From Streptomyces cyaneus (GTDB lineage: Bacteria > Actinomycetota > Actinomycetes > Streptomycetales > Streptomycetaceae), in assembly GCF_004028635.1 (NCBI RefSeq), contig NZ_ML138679.1, positions 62,001 to 126,000 of the forward strand: a stretch of DNA of 64,000 nucleotides, given 5' to 3'. Positions 1 to 9,024 of this stretch are shown here, piece by piece; within the stretch, counting starts at the first letter, position 1, and the number at the start of each line of letters is the position of its first letter. Both the position numbers and the translations under genes were made by a program. The notes beneath the pieces were generated by a model. That model searched no databases and was not told where the DNA came from. It was given only the letters and a program-made list of their open reading frames with translations.

Positions 1-53
1 AGGGAGCGGACGGAGTCGTCGAAGGAGATCGGATCATTCGTGGAGGTCGCCAT
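1..53 (-). CDS. N-terminal fragment of a gene cut by the left edge
   Basis: An ATG at 53 on the minus strand opens 17 codons (MATSTNDPISFDDSVRS) that run off the window. The short acidic start with an FDDSVR motif resembles, from memory, Streptomyces PPOX-type F420/pyridoxamine-phosphate-oxidase-like proteins, but 17 residues cannot prove it. The 12-bp palindrome just upstream (72-83) would lie in its promoter. Confidence 0.4.
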   Translation of the reverse strand, partial: MATSTNDPISFDDSVRS

Positions 54-71
54 GGGGGACAGAGTAATTAA

Positions 72-83
72 ATGCACGTGCAT
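72..83. promoter_or_regulatory. Perfect 12-bp palindrome, candidate operator
   Basis: ATGCACGTGCAT is a perfect palindrome in an AT-rich spot about 20 bp upstream of the edge gene's start. Its size and place fit a dimeric regulator's operator. No regulator can be assigned. Confidence 0.35.
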
Positions 84-140
84 GTAGAAGTGCTTTTGCC
101 GACCTCGGCTCAAGCGCTCAAGCGCTCAACTACTCAAGGA

Positions 141-782
141 TCAACCGCTCCACGCCGGGTGCCGCGGATCGTCGGCACGCACCAGGACGTCCGCCGTGCC
201 GACGGGGTCGGTCTCCTGGACGTAGCGCTCGAAGGCGGGGAGGGTCCAGTGCTCGGCCTCGGGGGTACGGCGGCGCAGGGCACCGGGTGAGAGGAGGACA
301 TGGACGGTCAAGTCGAAGGGGAACCAGTGACGCAGCAGGAGGGGGCCGTGCAGCAACAGGAAGCCGCCGGGCGGGAGTTGGACGTAGGAGCTGCGGGTGG
401 CTCGGTCGGCGACCGGGTCCCACAGGTTCGGCAGGACGCGACCGTCGCCGCCGGGTTCGAGGGGGCCGAAGACCTCTCGCCACAGGGCACCCGTGTCGAA
501 CCAGCCGTCGTAGTAGGCGTCCACGTCCTGGTGGCCGTACTCCAGGCGGACCGAGGCGGGGCGCAGGAAACCCTCCGCGCCGACGGCGAGCGAGGGGCGA
601 CCGCGTATGCGCAGCGCCTCAGCGACGCGCTCGGCGAGATCTCCCGGGCGGGCCGCGGGGGCACCGTCGAACGCGATGCGCGGCCAGGCACTGCCATCGG
701 CCGGCTTCAGGTCGAGCAGCCGCTCAGCCAGCAGGTCGCCGAGCCGGTCCCAGGTGATCGCTTCGAGTCGCACATGGCCCAT
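141..782 (-). CDS. Uridine-kinase-like protein (213 aa)
   Basis: The start chosen is the ATG at 782 (MGHVRLEAITWDRLG). The text matches, from memory, the Streptomyces family annotated as uridine kinase, a P-loop nucleoside kinase fold. The expected Walker A position reads IAFDGAPAARPGD and lacks the GK(S/T) needed for normal nucleotide binding, so kinase activity is doubtful. A conserved-looking middle (LEYGHQDVDAYYDGWFDTG) and a C-terminal VHVLLSPGALRRRTPE region are consistent with one intact protein. The frame stays open far upstream of the chosen start, through the hexamer repeat, where it would read Arg-Gly repeats. The DUF2293 gene is transcribed divergently. Confidence 0.65.
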   Translation of the reverse strand: MGHVRLEAITWDRLGDLLAERLLDLKPADGSAWPRIAFDGAPAARPGDLAERVAEALRIRGRPSLAVGAEGFLRPASVRLEYGHQDVDAYYDGWFDTGALWREVFGPLEPGGDGRVLPNLWDPVADRATRSSYVQLPPGGFLLLHGPLLLRHWFPFDLTVHVLLSPGALRRRTPEAEHWTLPAFERYVQETDPVGTADVLVRADDPRHPAWSG

Positions 783-840
783 GATGCGACAGGGCGGGGC
801 CGGGGTGCGGCGCGCCCCGCGACCCCGACCCCGCCACCGT

Positions 841-916
841 CGCCCTCGCCCTCGCCCTCGCCCTCGCCCTCGCCCTCGCCCTCGCCCTCGCCCTCGCCCT
901 CGCCCTCGCCCTCGCC
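841..916. repeat. Hexanucleotide tandem repeat, 12 full copies of CGCCCT
   Basis: Twelve perfect copies of CGCCCT plus four bases fill 841-916, between the divergent uridine-kinase-like and DUF2293 genes. The unit length is a multiple of three, so copy-number changes keep reading frames. On the plus strand it reads Ser-Pro in the DUF2293 frame; on the minus strand it reads Arg-Gly in the kinase-like frame. Flanks are also GC-rich. It may simply separate the two promoters. Confidence 0.9.
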
Positions 917-1028
917 AACGATCAGTCCGTCCCCCGAATCCGTTCAGGCCACCCCGGGCCTGATCAGACGGCTCCTCTTCCCCGGTCAGGGAGTTCCCCA
1001 GGCCCGCCCCGCGGGGAATGAACTCCGT

Positions 1029-1724
1029 ATGGCACCGCTCGCAACTCCCCCGCCCCGTACCGGACTTCTCGTGATCCAGCCCCTCAAGCGGCGGCACTGT
1101 GCGGAGTGTCAGGCGGGGCCGTTGCAGATGCTGGTGCTGGAGGAGGGGGCGCCGCGGTGTCTCGACTGTGCCGACCTCGGGCATCTGGTGTTTCTGCCGC
1201 GCGGCGACACAGCGTTGACGCGTCGGTCGCGGGAGGAGAGTGCGCTGTCGGCGGTGGTCGTGCGGTTCAACCGGCGCAGGAGCCGTTATGAGCGACAGGG
1301 CGTCCTCGTCGAGGAGGCGGGGCTCGCCCGGGCCGAGGAGCGATGCCTCGCGGATGCGGAGGCCCGGCGGCGGCGTCGGGTGCGGGACGCTCAGCGGCGG
1401 GCGCGGGAGGACGTGCGGTTCGCGGAGGCGTTCGCGGGGGAGATACGGCGACTGTTCCCGGGGTGTCCGGCGGACCGGGCACGGGACGTCGCCGCGCATG
1501 CGTCGGTGCGGGGCAGCGGACGCGTGGGGCGGAGTGCGGCGGGGCGGGCGTTGTCCGAGGGGGCGGTGACGTCGGCGGTCGTGGCATCCGTGCGGCATCT
1601 GGACACGCCGTACGACCAGCTGCTGATGAGCGGGGTGCCGCGGCACGAGGCTCGGCGCCGGATCGCGGCGGTGGTGGAGACGACGTTGCGGGGGTGGCGA
1701 GCTGAGGTGTCGGGGGTCGGTTGA
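1029..1724 (+). CDS. DUF2293 domain-containing protein (231 aa)
   Basis: The start is the ATG at 1029 (MAPLATPPPRTG). A zinc-ribbon-like CAECQAG...CLDCADL pair lies near residues 23-43. A basic, coiled-coil-like helical stretch follows (repeated EARRRRR/RAREDV, about residues 95-125), then a C-terminal DUF2293 region with HASVRGSGRVGRSAAGRAL and a VRHLDTPYDQLLMSGVPR segment. The function of DUF2293 is unknown; the charge and helices suggest nucleic-acid contact, which is inference only. The frame is open upstream, and an ATG at 774 would give a 316-residue form with a (Ser-Pro)n linker made by the hexamer repeat. Confidence 0.75.
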   Translation: MAPLATPPPRTGLLVIQPLKRRHCAECQAGPLQMLVLEEGAPRCLDCADLGHLVFLPRGDTALTRRSREESALSAVVVRFNRRRSRYERQGVLVEEAGLARAEERCLADAEARRRRRVRDAQRRAREDVRFAEAFAGEIRRLFPGCPADRARDVAAHASVRGSGRVGRSAAGRALSEGAVTSAVVASVRHLDTPYDQLLMSGVPRHEARRRIAAVVETTLRGWRAEVSGVG

Positions 1725-1996
1725 AGGTGGCCCCGTGGAGACGGGACCGGAGGAGGGCGGGACGGGCAGAAGGCGGTCTCAGGGGGGCGTTCGGCGCTGC
1801 CGGGCAGCACCCTCGCACTGGGCGCCGCCGTGGCCGATCATCTGCGGCCAGGAACGGCGCCCGCCCTTCGCCCCGCTGGACGCTCGCGTATGTAGCAGCG
1901 CCGCTCGACCATGGTCACTGATCTCGTACAGGATTTCACTGGTGGTGATGGAGGGAGCCGGGCAGGATCCCGGCGGGACGCGGGAGTTGACGTTGC

Positions 1997-2476
1997 ATGA
2001 TTGATGGACCGTACTTCGTACTGATCGTGATCGGTGTGGTCGGGACCGGTCTCGTGGCCGGGGTCTTCTGCGCCTTCTCGACCTTCGTGATGCGTGGGCT
2101 CGCCGCGCTGCCGCCGGCGCAGGGCGTGGCCGCGATGAAGGCGATCAACGTGACGGCGTTGATGCCGGCGTTCATGTTGGTGTTCATCGGGTCGGCAGTG
2201 CTGTGCGCGGTGATCGCCGTGGTGACGTTCGTGCTCTGGCCGGACGAGGGGACGGTGGAACTGCTGCTGGGCAGTGCGCTGTATCTGTTCGGCTCGTTCG
2301 GGGTGACCATGGTGGCGAACGTGCCGCGCAACGAAGCGCTGCTCAAGCTGGACGCGGGCACTGCGGAGGCGGCCGCCTACTGGCCGACGTACGTGCGCGA
2401 GTGGACGGCGTGGAACCACGTCCGCATGGTCGCCTCGGCCGCCGCGACCGTGTGCTACGTGCTGGCCCTCAGCTGA
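1997..2476 (+). CDS. DUF1772 / anthrone-oxygenase-like membrane protein (159 aa)
   Basis: Four hydrophobic segments are visible at about residues 5-30, 50-80, 85-105 and 140-158. The motif GVFCAFSTFVMRGLAALPP, the VPRNEAL signature near residue 112 and the WTAWNHVRM motif before the last helix are typical of the DUF1772/anthrone oxygenase-like family, in which the N and W/R/H residues are conserved. These are small integral membrane proteins with poorly known substrates. It stands alone; the next gene (gltD) starts about 210 bp later after a short heptamer repeat. Confidence 0.75.
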   Translation: MIDGPYFVLIVIGVVGTGLVAGVFCAFSTFVMRGLAALPPAQGVAAMKAINVTALMPAFMLVFIGSAVLCAVIAVVTFVLWPDEGTVELLLGSALYLFGSFGVTMVANVPRNEALLKLDAGTAEAAAYWPTYVREWTAWNHVRMVASAAATVCYVLALS

Positions 2477-2505
2477 ACCACTGAACCCTGGCCCCCGGCC
2501 CTGAC

Positions 2506-2535
2506 CCCTGAACCCTGAACCCTGAACCCTGAACC
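2506..2535. repeat. Heptamer tandem repeat CCCTGAA, four copies
   Basis: Four exact copies of CCCTGAA occupy 2506-2533, with degenerate CTGAACC copies from about 2473. They lie directly downstream of the DUF1772 stop codon. The unit is telomere-like by chance only; this is an internal intergenic site. Confidence 0.85.
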
Positions 2536-2685
2536 ATTGTCACCGGACTCCCCGTGGCGATCGCCGGAGAAAGCGCTGTCCCCCCACTCTGCGCACGTGG
2601 CCCGTGGGACGTATCGTTGCCGGAAGAGTGCCGCCCGATGACGCACGGCTCGAACACGTCACACGCGCACGCAAGGAAGACGGCC

Positions 2686-4173
2686 ATGGCCGATCCCAAG
2701 GGTTTCATGACCACCCCCCGCCAGGACTGGCCGCGCCGGCCCGTCGAGGAGCGGGTCAAGGACTGGGACGAGGTGTACGTCCCCGGGGCGTTGCTGCCCA
2801 TCATCAGCAAGCAGGCCGACCGCTGTATGGACTGCGGCATACCCTTCTGCCACGACGCCTGTCCGCTGGGCAATCTGATCCCCGAGTGGAACGACCTGGT
2901 GTCGCGGGAGGACTGGCGGGCGGCCGCCGACCGGCTGCACGCGACGAACAACTTCCCGGAGTTCACGGGGCGGTTGTGTCCGGCGCCGTGCGAGGCGGGG
3001 TGCGTGCTGGCGATCAATCAGCCGGCCGTCACCATCAAGAACGTCGAGTGCGCCATCGCCGACCGGGCCTGGGAGGACGGCTTCGCGCCGCCTCGGCCGC
3101 CGGACCGGCTGTCCGGACGGACGGTCGCCGTGATCGGCTCTGGGCCCACCGGGCTCGCGGCGGCACAGCAGCTCACGCGGGCGGGGCACACGGTCGCCGT
3201 GTACGAGAAGGACGACCGGATCGGGGGACTGATGCGGTACGGCATCCCCGAGTTCAAGATGGAGAAGCACCATCTGGAGCGCCGGATCGAGCAGATGCGG
3301 GCCGAGGGGACGAAGTTCCGTACGTCGACGGCGGTCGGGCGGGACATCGGGGCCGCAGAGCTGCGGTCGCGCTACGACGCCGTGGTGATCGCCACAGGAG
3401 CCACGGCCTGGCGTGAGCTGCCCCTTCCTGGGCGGGAGTTGAGCGGCATCCATCAGGCGATGGAGTATCTGCCGCTGGCCAACCGGGTGTGCGAGGGGGA
3501 GCTGGAGACGTCCCCCATGTCCGCCGCCGGGAAGCATGTCGTGATCGTCGGCGGTGGTGACACGGGGGCCGACTGCCTCGGCACCGCCGTCCGGGAGGGC
3601 GCCGCGTCCGTGACCCAGCTGGACATCTACGCCCAGCCGGGCGCCGAGCGGGACGAGGACGCCGAGCCCTGGCCGACGTACCCGAAGATCTACCGTCTGT
3701 CGGCCGCGCACGAGGAGGCGCGCGATCTGCAGACGGCGCCCGCGGCGGACGCGGATGCGCGACTGTTCGCGGCGTCCACGCTCCACTTCACGGGCGACGC
3801 CGACGGGCACGTACGGTCACTGCACCTGACCGAGGTGGACGCACAGCGCAGTCCGATGCCGGGCACCGAGCGGACGCTGCCGGCCGACCTCGTACTGCTC
3901 GCCCTCGGCTTCTCCGGGCCCGACCGGGAAGACGGGCTGATCGACCAGTTGGGGCTGGAGATGGAACCTCGCGGCACGATCACCCGGGATGCCGGGTTCG
4001 CCACGAACGCCCCCGGCGTGTTCGCCGCGGGGGATGCCGCCCGAGGGCAGTCGCTCATCGTGTGGGCGATCGCCGAGGGACGTGCGGTGGCGGCGGCCGT
4101 CGACCGTTATCTGACGGGGAGTTCGCGGCTGCCGGCGCCGATCTCGCCGTACGACCGCCCCATGACCGTTTGA
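2686..4173 (+). CDS. gltD: Glutamate synthase small subunit (495 aa), without an adjacent large subunit
   Basis: This subunit moves electrons from NADPH through FAD and 4Fe-4S clusters to the large GltB subunit. The start is ATG 2686 (MADPKGF) after the AAGGAAGA Shine-Dalgarno at 2674-2680. The N-terminal Fe-S cysteines are CMDCGIPFCHDACPLGN (about residues 46-62) and CPAPCEAGC (about 98-106). The FAD dinucleotide fold is GSGPTGLAAAQQL near 150. The NADPH fold is VGGGDTGADCLG near 287. The FAD-closing FAAGDAARGQS lies near 447. Length is normal for GltD. No gltB is present on either side, so it is either a second copy serving a distant GltB or a stand-alone NADPH-dependent oxidoreductase. Confidence 0.92.
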   Translation: MADPKGFMTTPRQDWPRRPVEERVKDWDEVYVPGALLPIISKQADRCMDCGIPFCHDACPLGNLIPEWNDLVSREDWRAAADRLHATNNFPEFTGRLCPAPCEAGCVLAINQPAVTIKNVECAIADRAWEDGFAPPRPPDRLSGRTVAVIGSGPTGLAAAQQLTRAGHTVAVYEKDDRIGGLMRYGIPEFKMEKHHLERRIEQMRAEGTKFRTSTAVGRDIGAAELRSRYDAVVIATGATAWRELPLPGRELSGIHQAMEYLPLANRVCEGELETSPMSAAGKHVVIVGGGDTGADCLGTAVREGAASVTQLDIYAQPGAERDEDAEPWPTYPKIYRLSAAHEEARDLQTAPAADADARLFAASTLHFTGDADGHVRSLHLTEVDAQRSPMPGTERTLPADLVLLALGFSGPDREDGLIDQLGLEMEPRGTITRDAGFATNAPGVFAAGDAARGQSLIVWAIAEGRAVAAAVDRYLTGSSRLPAPISPYDRPMTV

Positions 4174-4212
4174 CGGGCCAGTGATCGCGGACGCGAGAAA
4201 CGGGCCCGTCAA
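4170..4212. terminator. Inverted repeat terminator between gltD and the AhpD-like gene
   Basis: TTGACGGGC (4170-4178) pairs with GCCCGTCAA (4204-4212), a 9-bp stem with a 25-base loop. It overlaps both stop codons of two convergent genes, so it probably serves both strands. There is no T-run, as is usual in Streptomyces. Confidence 0.55.
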
Positions 4213-4742
4213 CGCCGCTCGTCCGTCCCCGCCACCTTCCCCGTCGCCAGCGCCACCCTGTTCCACGTGTTGATCGTGAGGATCAGGGCCAGTACGTGCG
4301 CCAGTTCCCCTTCGTCGAAGTGTGCTGCGGCCTGGGCGTAGACCTCGTCGGGAACCCCGCCGTCGGCCACCAGGGTCACCGCTTCCGTCAGGGCGAGGGC
4401 CGCCTGCTCCTTCTCGGTGAAGAAGTGGCGGGCCTCGCGCCAGACGGCGACCATGTGCAGCCGGTCCTCGCTCTCGCCTGCCTTGCGGGCGTCGCCCGTG
4501 TGCATGTGGAGGCAGTAGGCGCAGTGGTTGAGGTGCGAGGCGCGGATCTGGATCAGTTCGACGAGCGCCGGGTCCAGGCCCTCACGGGCGGCGGCGTCGA
4601 AGCCGACGATGGCGCGGAAGACCTTCGGGGCGGACTTCGCGAAGTCGAGGCGGGTGCGGGCGGCCTCGGCCTCGCTGATGGACCCAGCGATGGACTCGGC
4701 AATGGGCTCGGTGGGCTTGGTGTCAGTCGTGTTCGTCGTCAT
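4209..4742 (-). CDS. Carboxymuconolactone decarboxylase / AhpD-like protein (177 aa)
   Basis: The start chosen is ATG 4742 (MTTNTTDTKP), near the divergent MocR gene; a longer frame exists upstream but lacks family character. The core carries HCAYCLHMHTGD with Cys74, Cys77 and His81, the CxxC(x3)H redox centre of AhpD-type peroxidase partners. These proteins reduce peroxides through the cysteine pair and form helical oligomers. The C-terminal LALILTINTWNRVALATG is the usual family helix. MocR regulators often control the gene facing them, so the MocR at 4790 is a likely regulator. Confidence 0.85.
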   Translation of the reverse strand: MTTNTTDTKPTEPIAESIAGSISEAEAARTRLDFAKSAPKVFRAIVGFDAAAREGLDPALVELIQIRASHLNHCAYCLHMHTGDARKAGESEDRLHMVAVWREARHFFTEKEQAALALTEAVTLVADGGVPDEVYAQAAAHFDEGELAHVLALILTINTWNRVALATGKVAGTDERR

Positions 4743-4789
4743 GTGGACCAACTTACGGGCCGAAAAGACCGGCTGTAGGGTGCATTTCC

Positions 4790-6313
4790 ATGCCGGAATC
4801 ATGGGTCAATTTCGCGGAGCGGATCGGTGCCGACCTGCATCTGGATCTACCCGAACCCTCCGATCCCTCCAGGTCGCCCGGGTCGTCCGGGTCGTCCGGG
4901 TCGGGCGGGCGACGGGCCGCGCTGATCCGTGCGCTGCGCGAGGCTGTGCGCAGCGGGCGGCTCGCGCCCGGCACCCGGCTGCCGCCGTACCGTTCGCTCG
5001 CCGCCGACCTGGGGGTCGCCCGCAACACCGTGGCCGACGCGTACGCGGAGCTGGTGGCCGAGGGCTGGCTCACCGCCCGCCAGGGCTCGGGGACGAGGGT
5101 GGCCGAGCGCGCCCAGCCCCTGCGACGCGCCGAGCGGGTGCCCCGTAAGGCGCCTCCACGCGCGCGTGGGCCTCGGCACGACCTGCGGCAGGGCACGCCG
5201 GATGCGTCGGCGTTCCCGCGTGCGGCATGGCTGGCCTCCTATCGGCGGGCCCTCCAGCAGGCGCCGAACGAGGTGTTCGGGCCCGGCGATCCCGCCGGAC
5301 GCGTGGAACTGCGGGAGGCGCTCACCGAGTACCTGGCACGCGCGCGTGGCGTGCGTACCGAGCCGGGCCGGATCGTGATCTGCTCCGGCTTCGCGCACGC
5401 GCTGCGGCTGCTGTTCGGCCAGGACAGGAGCCAGGACAAGGGCGGCAACAAGGGCGGAGGCGGGGGCGGCAGTGTGCTGCGCGGGCCGCTGGCCGTGGAG
5501 GCGTACGGCTTGGGGTTCCACCGGGAACTGCTCGCCGCCGCCGGCGTACGGACCGTACCCCTCCCCCTCGACGAGGACGGTGCACGCGTCGACCGGCTGG
5601 GGCGCGAGCGGGCCGTGCTGCTCACGCCCGCGCACCAGTTCCCGACCGGCGGCCCGCTGCACCCGGAGCGCCGTGCCGCCGTGATCGACTGGGCACGCGC
5701 GCGTGGGGGCGTCGTCCTGGAGGACGACTACGACGGGAAGTTCCGCTACGACCGCAAACCCGTCGGCGCCGTCCAGGGCCTCGATCCCGAGCGGGTGATC
5801 TTCATCGGCTCGGTCAGCAAGAGCCTGTCGCCGGCGGTGCGGCTCGGGTGGATGGTGCTGCCGGAGCGGTACGTCGACGACGTGCTCGCAGCCAAGGGCG
5901 AGCGCGAGGCGTGGGCGAGCGTCCTCGACCAGCTGAGCCTGGCCGACTTCATCGTCTCCGGGGCGTACGACCGTCATGTACGGCGCATGCGGCAGCGATA
6001 CCGGAGCCGCCGCGACCGCCTCGTCACGGCGCTCGCCACGCACGCGCCGCACATCGAGGTCACCGGTGTCGCGGCCGGACTGCACGCGGTGCTGCGGCTG
6101 CCGCCCGGCACCGAACGGTCCACGGTCAAGGCGGCCACCTGGCAGGGCATCGCCCTGGACGGCCTCGCCGAGTTCCGGCACCCGGACGCGGTGGAGACGG
6201 CCATTCCGGTGCGTGACGGCATCGTCGTCGGATATGCGACACCCTCGGAGCACGCGTACGGGGCGGCGCTGGAGGCACTGTGCGGGGCGCTGCCGCCGGG
6301 CGAGGACCACTGA
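4790..6313 (+). CDS. MocR/PdxR-type GntR regulator with aminotransferase domain (507 aa)
   Basis: Residues about 43-105 form a GntR winged helix ([34 protein letters not shown]). Residues about 130-500 form a fold-type I aminotransferase domain that binds PLP. The PLP lysine is Lys344 in [14 protein letters not shown], and the [13 protein letters not shown] motif is the phosphate/ring region of MocR proteins. Between them lies a Gly/Lys-rich loop ([13 protein letters not shown], near residue 222) that is unusual and probably disordered. MocR proteins commonly sense PLP or amino compounds and control divergent genes. Here the divergent neighbour is the AhpD-like gene, whose start is 47 bp away. 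Confidence 0.88.
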   Translation: MPESWVNFAERIGADLHLDLPEPSDPSRSPGSSGSSGSGGRRAALIRALREAVRSGRLAPGTRLPPYRSLAADLGVARNTVADAYAELVAEGWLTARQGSGTRVAERAQPLRRAERVPRKAPPRARGPRHDLRQGTPDASAFPRAAWLASYRRALQQAPNEVFGPGDPAGRVELREALTEYLARARGVRTEPGRIVICSGFAHALRLLFGQDRSQDKGGNKGGGGGGSVLRGPLAVEAYGLGFHRELLAAAGVRTVPLPLDEDGARVDRLGRERAVLLTPAHQFPTGGPLHPERRAAVIDWARARGGVVLEDDYDGKFRYDRKPVGAVQGLDPERVIFIGSVSKSLSPAVRLGWMVLPERYVDDVLAAKGEREAWASVLDQLSLADFIVSGAYDRHVRRMRQRYRSRRDRLVTALATHAPHIEVTGVAAGLHAVLRLPPGTERSTVKAATWQGIALDGLAEFRHPDAVETAIPVRDGIVVGYATPSEHAYGAALEALCGALPPGEDH

Positions 6314-6397
6314 GGCCGCACAAAAGACCCTTTCCCACCCTTTCAAACCCTTTCCCGGCATACCGCAGCATTCAGATTTGTTCTCCCATCTATCCGA

Positions 6398-6433
6398 CAT
6401 GTGTCCGAAAAGTGCCTTCCGGACTACATGTAT
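6398..6433. promoter_or_regulatory. Two CATG-centred inverted repeats upstream of the swivel enzyme gene
   Basis: The 278-bp gap before the gene at 6592 contains CCGACATGTGTCCG and, about 20 bp later, GGACTACATGTATCC, each with an ACATGT core (TACATGTA is a perfect 8-mer in the second). Two similar half-sites flanked by TCCG on this spacing could be operators. The start of the gap is pyrimidine-rich (repeated ACCCTTTC) and holds nothing else I recognise. Confidence 0.3.
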
Positions 6434-6591
6434 CCGAACAGGAGTGGGATCATCGGAGCAGGAGGCGTGCTGTCGTCGTACCCGGGCGCGGGACGGCAGC
6501 GGCTCGCCCCCATCCTTCGTTCCGTCGTCAGGCGCAGGGCCACCCCAGCGCGTCCCCCCTGTTGGCGGTCGGTCCTGGAGGGTGGTGTTCG

Positions 6592-9024
6592 ATGACGACG
6601 CTCGATGAACGTCACGAAGAAGGTGCGCGCGACGGCGATGAACTCCGCGGCGACGTCACACTGGGCAAGGTCGAGACACATGGCCCGGCCATCGTCCCGC
6701 TGGACCAACCCGGCACCGCGCTCCCCCGACTGATGGGGTCCAAGGCCGCGAACCTCGCCCGCGCGGCCCGCGCCGGACTGCCCGTGCTGCCCGGTTTCGT
6801 TATGCCGCACCAGGCAATGCGCGACACGGTCGCTCTGCGGCGCGCCTGGGACGAGCTCTCCGACGGCGGCGCCCGCCCGCTCGTCGTGCGGTCCTCCTCT
6901 CCGCAGGAGGACACCGAGGAGTCGTCCTTGGCGGGCCAGTTCGCCTCGGTGCTCGATGTGCGTGGCTGGCGGGAGTTTCGTACGGCCGTGCAGACCGTGC
7001 TCGCCTCGGCGCACCGGTCCGACGGGTCCACGGCGCCGATGGCGGTACTGGTGCAGCCCATGCTCATGGCACGGGTCGGCGGGGTGATGTTCGGTGCCGA
7101 TCCGGTCGCGGGGCGGGCCGACCGGCTGCTGGTCAGCGCCGTGCGCGGCGGGCCGGACAGCCTGGTCGGCGGCGCACAGGCCGGCACCGACTACTGGCTG
7201 AGCGGGCGCGGACGGCTCCTGCGGACGGAGGCACCGGAGGGCCCGGCAGAGCCTTCGCAAGGCCCGACAGAGTCCTCGGGGAGTTCGCGAGCCGAGTCTT
7301 CGAAGCGCCTGCGTGCCGCCTCCGACGAGGTCGGCTCGCTGCTCACGCGCGTCGAGCTGTTCCGGCTGGCGCGGCTGGCACGGCAGGTCCGTCGGGTCTT
7401 CGGCGGACCGCAGGACGTCGAGTTCGGGTTCGACGCGGACGGGCGGCTGTGGCTGTTCCAGAGCCGGCCGATCACCGCGATGGCGGCACGGCCTGCACGC
7501 CGGGCGCGACTGCTCGGGCCCGGTCCGGTGGCGGAGACGCTGCCGGACCAGTTGGCGCCACTGGAGGAGGACCTGTGGGTGGCGCCGATGGCCCGAGGGC
7601 TCGCCACCGCGCTCGACATCGGGGGCACCGCCCCGCGCCGGCTGCTGCACTCGGTGCCGGTGGTCACGACGGTCGCCGGGCGGGCCGCCGCCGATCTGCG
7701 GCTCCTCGGCGCCGTCCCGCCGCGGCACCGGTGGCTCGCGCTGCTCAACCCGGCACCCGGAGCGCGCCGGCTCACCGCGGCCTGGCGGGTGGGGCGCCTC
7801 GCGTCCGCCCTTCCCGGGCTGGCGACCGACCTCACCGCGGACGTCGACCGCCGCCTCGCCGAGATCCCGTCGCCCACCGGGCTCTCCGGCTCGGCCCTGG
7901 CCGCGGAGCTCCGCTGGGCCCGCCGGGTCCTGGTCTCCCTGCACGCCCAGGAGGCCCTTGCGGGAGCCCTCCTCGACGAACCGCCCAAGAGCCGCACCGC
8001 CGCCGGCGCGGCCCTCGCCGCCCTGGCCGAGGCCCGCACCCTGGGCATCCCCGACGACCAGGTGGTCGCCACGGACCCGGTGATCCTGTCCCTCACCGCC
8101 CCGAGCCTGCGCGGACGGGGGCAACTGCCGGGCACTACGACGCCGCCGACGCCACCGGCACCGGACGCAACCACACCTCACCAGAACGAACCAACCCTCG
8201 TCCTCAAAGCGAACGGCACCCCCCGCCCCGAGCCGGCCCCGACCCGGCCCCCACGCACCGCACCCACGAGCGCAGCCTTCGCCATCTACGCAGCCCCACA
8301 CACAGGCAACACCTGGACCACCTGGCGCGCAGAGGCCTCTCACTCCACAGCACCCACAGCACCCACAGCACCCACAGAGACCATCCACCCCACCGCACCC
8401 ACCAGTCCCACAAACCCCACAAACCTCCACTCCCCCACCCTCACCGCCCTCCCACCCCGCGAAGCCCTCCGCCTCCGTATCCGCTGGGTGCAGGAACTGC
8501 AGGTGCGGCTCGTGCGGGAGGTGGCGGGGCGGCTGGGCGTCGACATGCAGCGTGTCGGGCTGTTGCGGTGGGCGGAGCTGGCCGCCGTGCTGGACGGCGG
8601 CGCCCTGCCCGGCGACCTCCACGCGCGCGTGCCGCAGCCCGAGTCGCCGCCGCTGCCGGACGCCTTCCGGATCGCGGACGGTCAGGTAGTCGTCGCCGAG
8701 CGGGGAGGCGGCCGGGGCGACGGCGTACGGGGCGTGTCCGCGGGGCGCGTCGTCGGAACCGTATGGGACGGGACCGGACCCCGGCCGACGGACGCCGTCC
8801 TGGTCGTGCGCACCCTGGATCCCGCGCTCGCCCCGCTGCTGCCCGGCCTCACCGGCCTGGTCGCCCAGACCGGCAGTCCGTTGTCCCATCTGGCCGTCCT
8901 GGCAAGGGAGTTCGGGCTCCCCGCGGTCGTCGGTGCCACCGACGCCGTACGCCGTTTCCCGCCCGGCTCCCGGCTCACCGTCGACGGAACGGCAGGTGAC
9001 GTACGAGTGGGGGACGCGCCATGA
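6592..9024 (+). CDS. PEP-synthase/rifampin-phosphotransferase-like swivel enzyme (810 aa)
   Basis: The start is ATG 6592 behind a GGAGGGTGG Shine-Dalgarno (6577-6585). Residues about 35-300 form a PEP/pyruvate-type ATP-grasp domain (GSKAANLARAARAGLPVLPGF; VRSSSPQEDTEESSLAGQF; QDVEFGFDADGRLWLFQSRP). The C-terminus holds the phosphohistidine swivel domain with QTGSPLSHLAVLAREFGLP; His766 is the predicted phospho-carrier. Such enzymes transfer a phosphate from ATP to pyruvate or to a small molecule such as rifampin. A Pro/Thr-rich insert of about 100 residues near 510-620, including a TAP repeat, interrupts the middle. The substrate cannot be told. The stop overlaps the next start by four bases, so the pair is translationally coupled. 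Confidence 0.8.
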   Translation: MTTLDERHEEGARDGDELRGDVTLGKVETHGPAIVPLDQPGTALPRLMGSKAANLARAARAGLPVLPGFVMPHQAMRDTVALRRAWDELSDGGARPLVVRSSSPQEDTEESSLAGQFASVLDVRGWREFRTAVQTVLASAHRSDGSTAPMAVLVQPMLMARVGGVMFGADPVAGRADRLLVSAVRGGPDSLVGGAQAGTDYWLSGRGRLLRTEAPEGPAEPSQGPTESSGSSRAESSKRLRAASDEVGSLLTRVELFRLARLARQVRRVFGGPQDVEFGFDADGRLWLFQSRPITAMAARPARRARLLGPGPVAETLPDQLAPLEEDLWVAPMARGLATALDIGGTAPRRLLHSVPVVTTVAGRAAADLRLLGAVPPRHRWLALLNPAPGARRLTAAWRVGRLASALPGLATDLTADVDRRLAEIPSPTGLSGSALAAELRWARRVLVSLHAQEALAGALLDEPPKSRTAAGAALAALAEARTLGIPDDQVVATDPVILSLTAPSLRGRGQLPGTTTPPTPPAPDATTPHQNEPTLVLKANGTPRPEPAPTRPPRTAPTSAAFAIYAAPHTGNTWTTWRAEASHSTAPTAPTAPTETIHPTAPTSPTNPTNLHSPTLTALPPREALRLRIRWVQELQVRLVREVAGRLGVDMQRVGLLRWAELAAVLDGGALPGDLHARVPQPESPPLPDAFRIADGQVVVAERGGGRGDGVRGVSAGRVVGTVWDGTGPRPTDAVLVVRTLDPALAPLLPGLTGLVAQTGSPLSHLAVLAREFGLPAVVGATDAVRRFPPGSRLTVDGTAGDVRVGDAP

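Noticed and set aside
72..290. Short plus-strand frame at the left edge
   Set aside because: It lies mostly antisense to the uridine-kinase-like gene and has no ribosome site or family pattern.
2506..2535. Telomeric or chromosome-end repeat
   Set aside because: Only four heptamers between ordinary genes; Streptomyces telomeres are palindromic, not short tandem repeats.
4209..4802. Longer start of the AhpD-like protein
   Set aside because: The first 20 residues overlap the divergent MocR start region and lack family character; ATG 4742 fits better.
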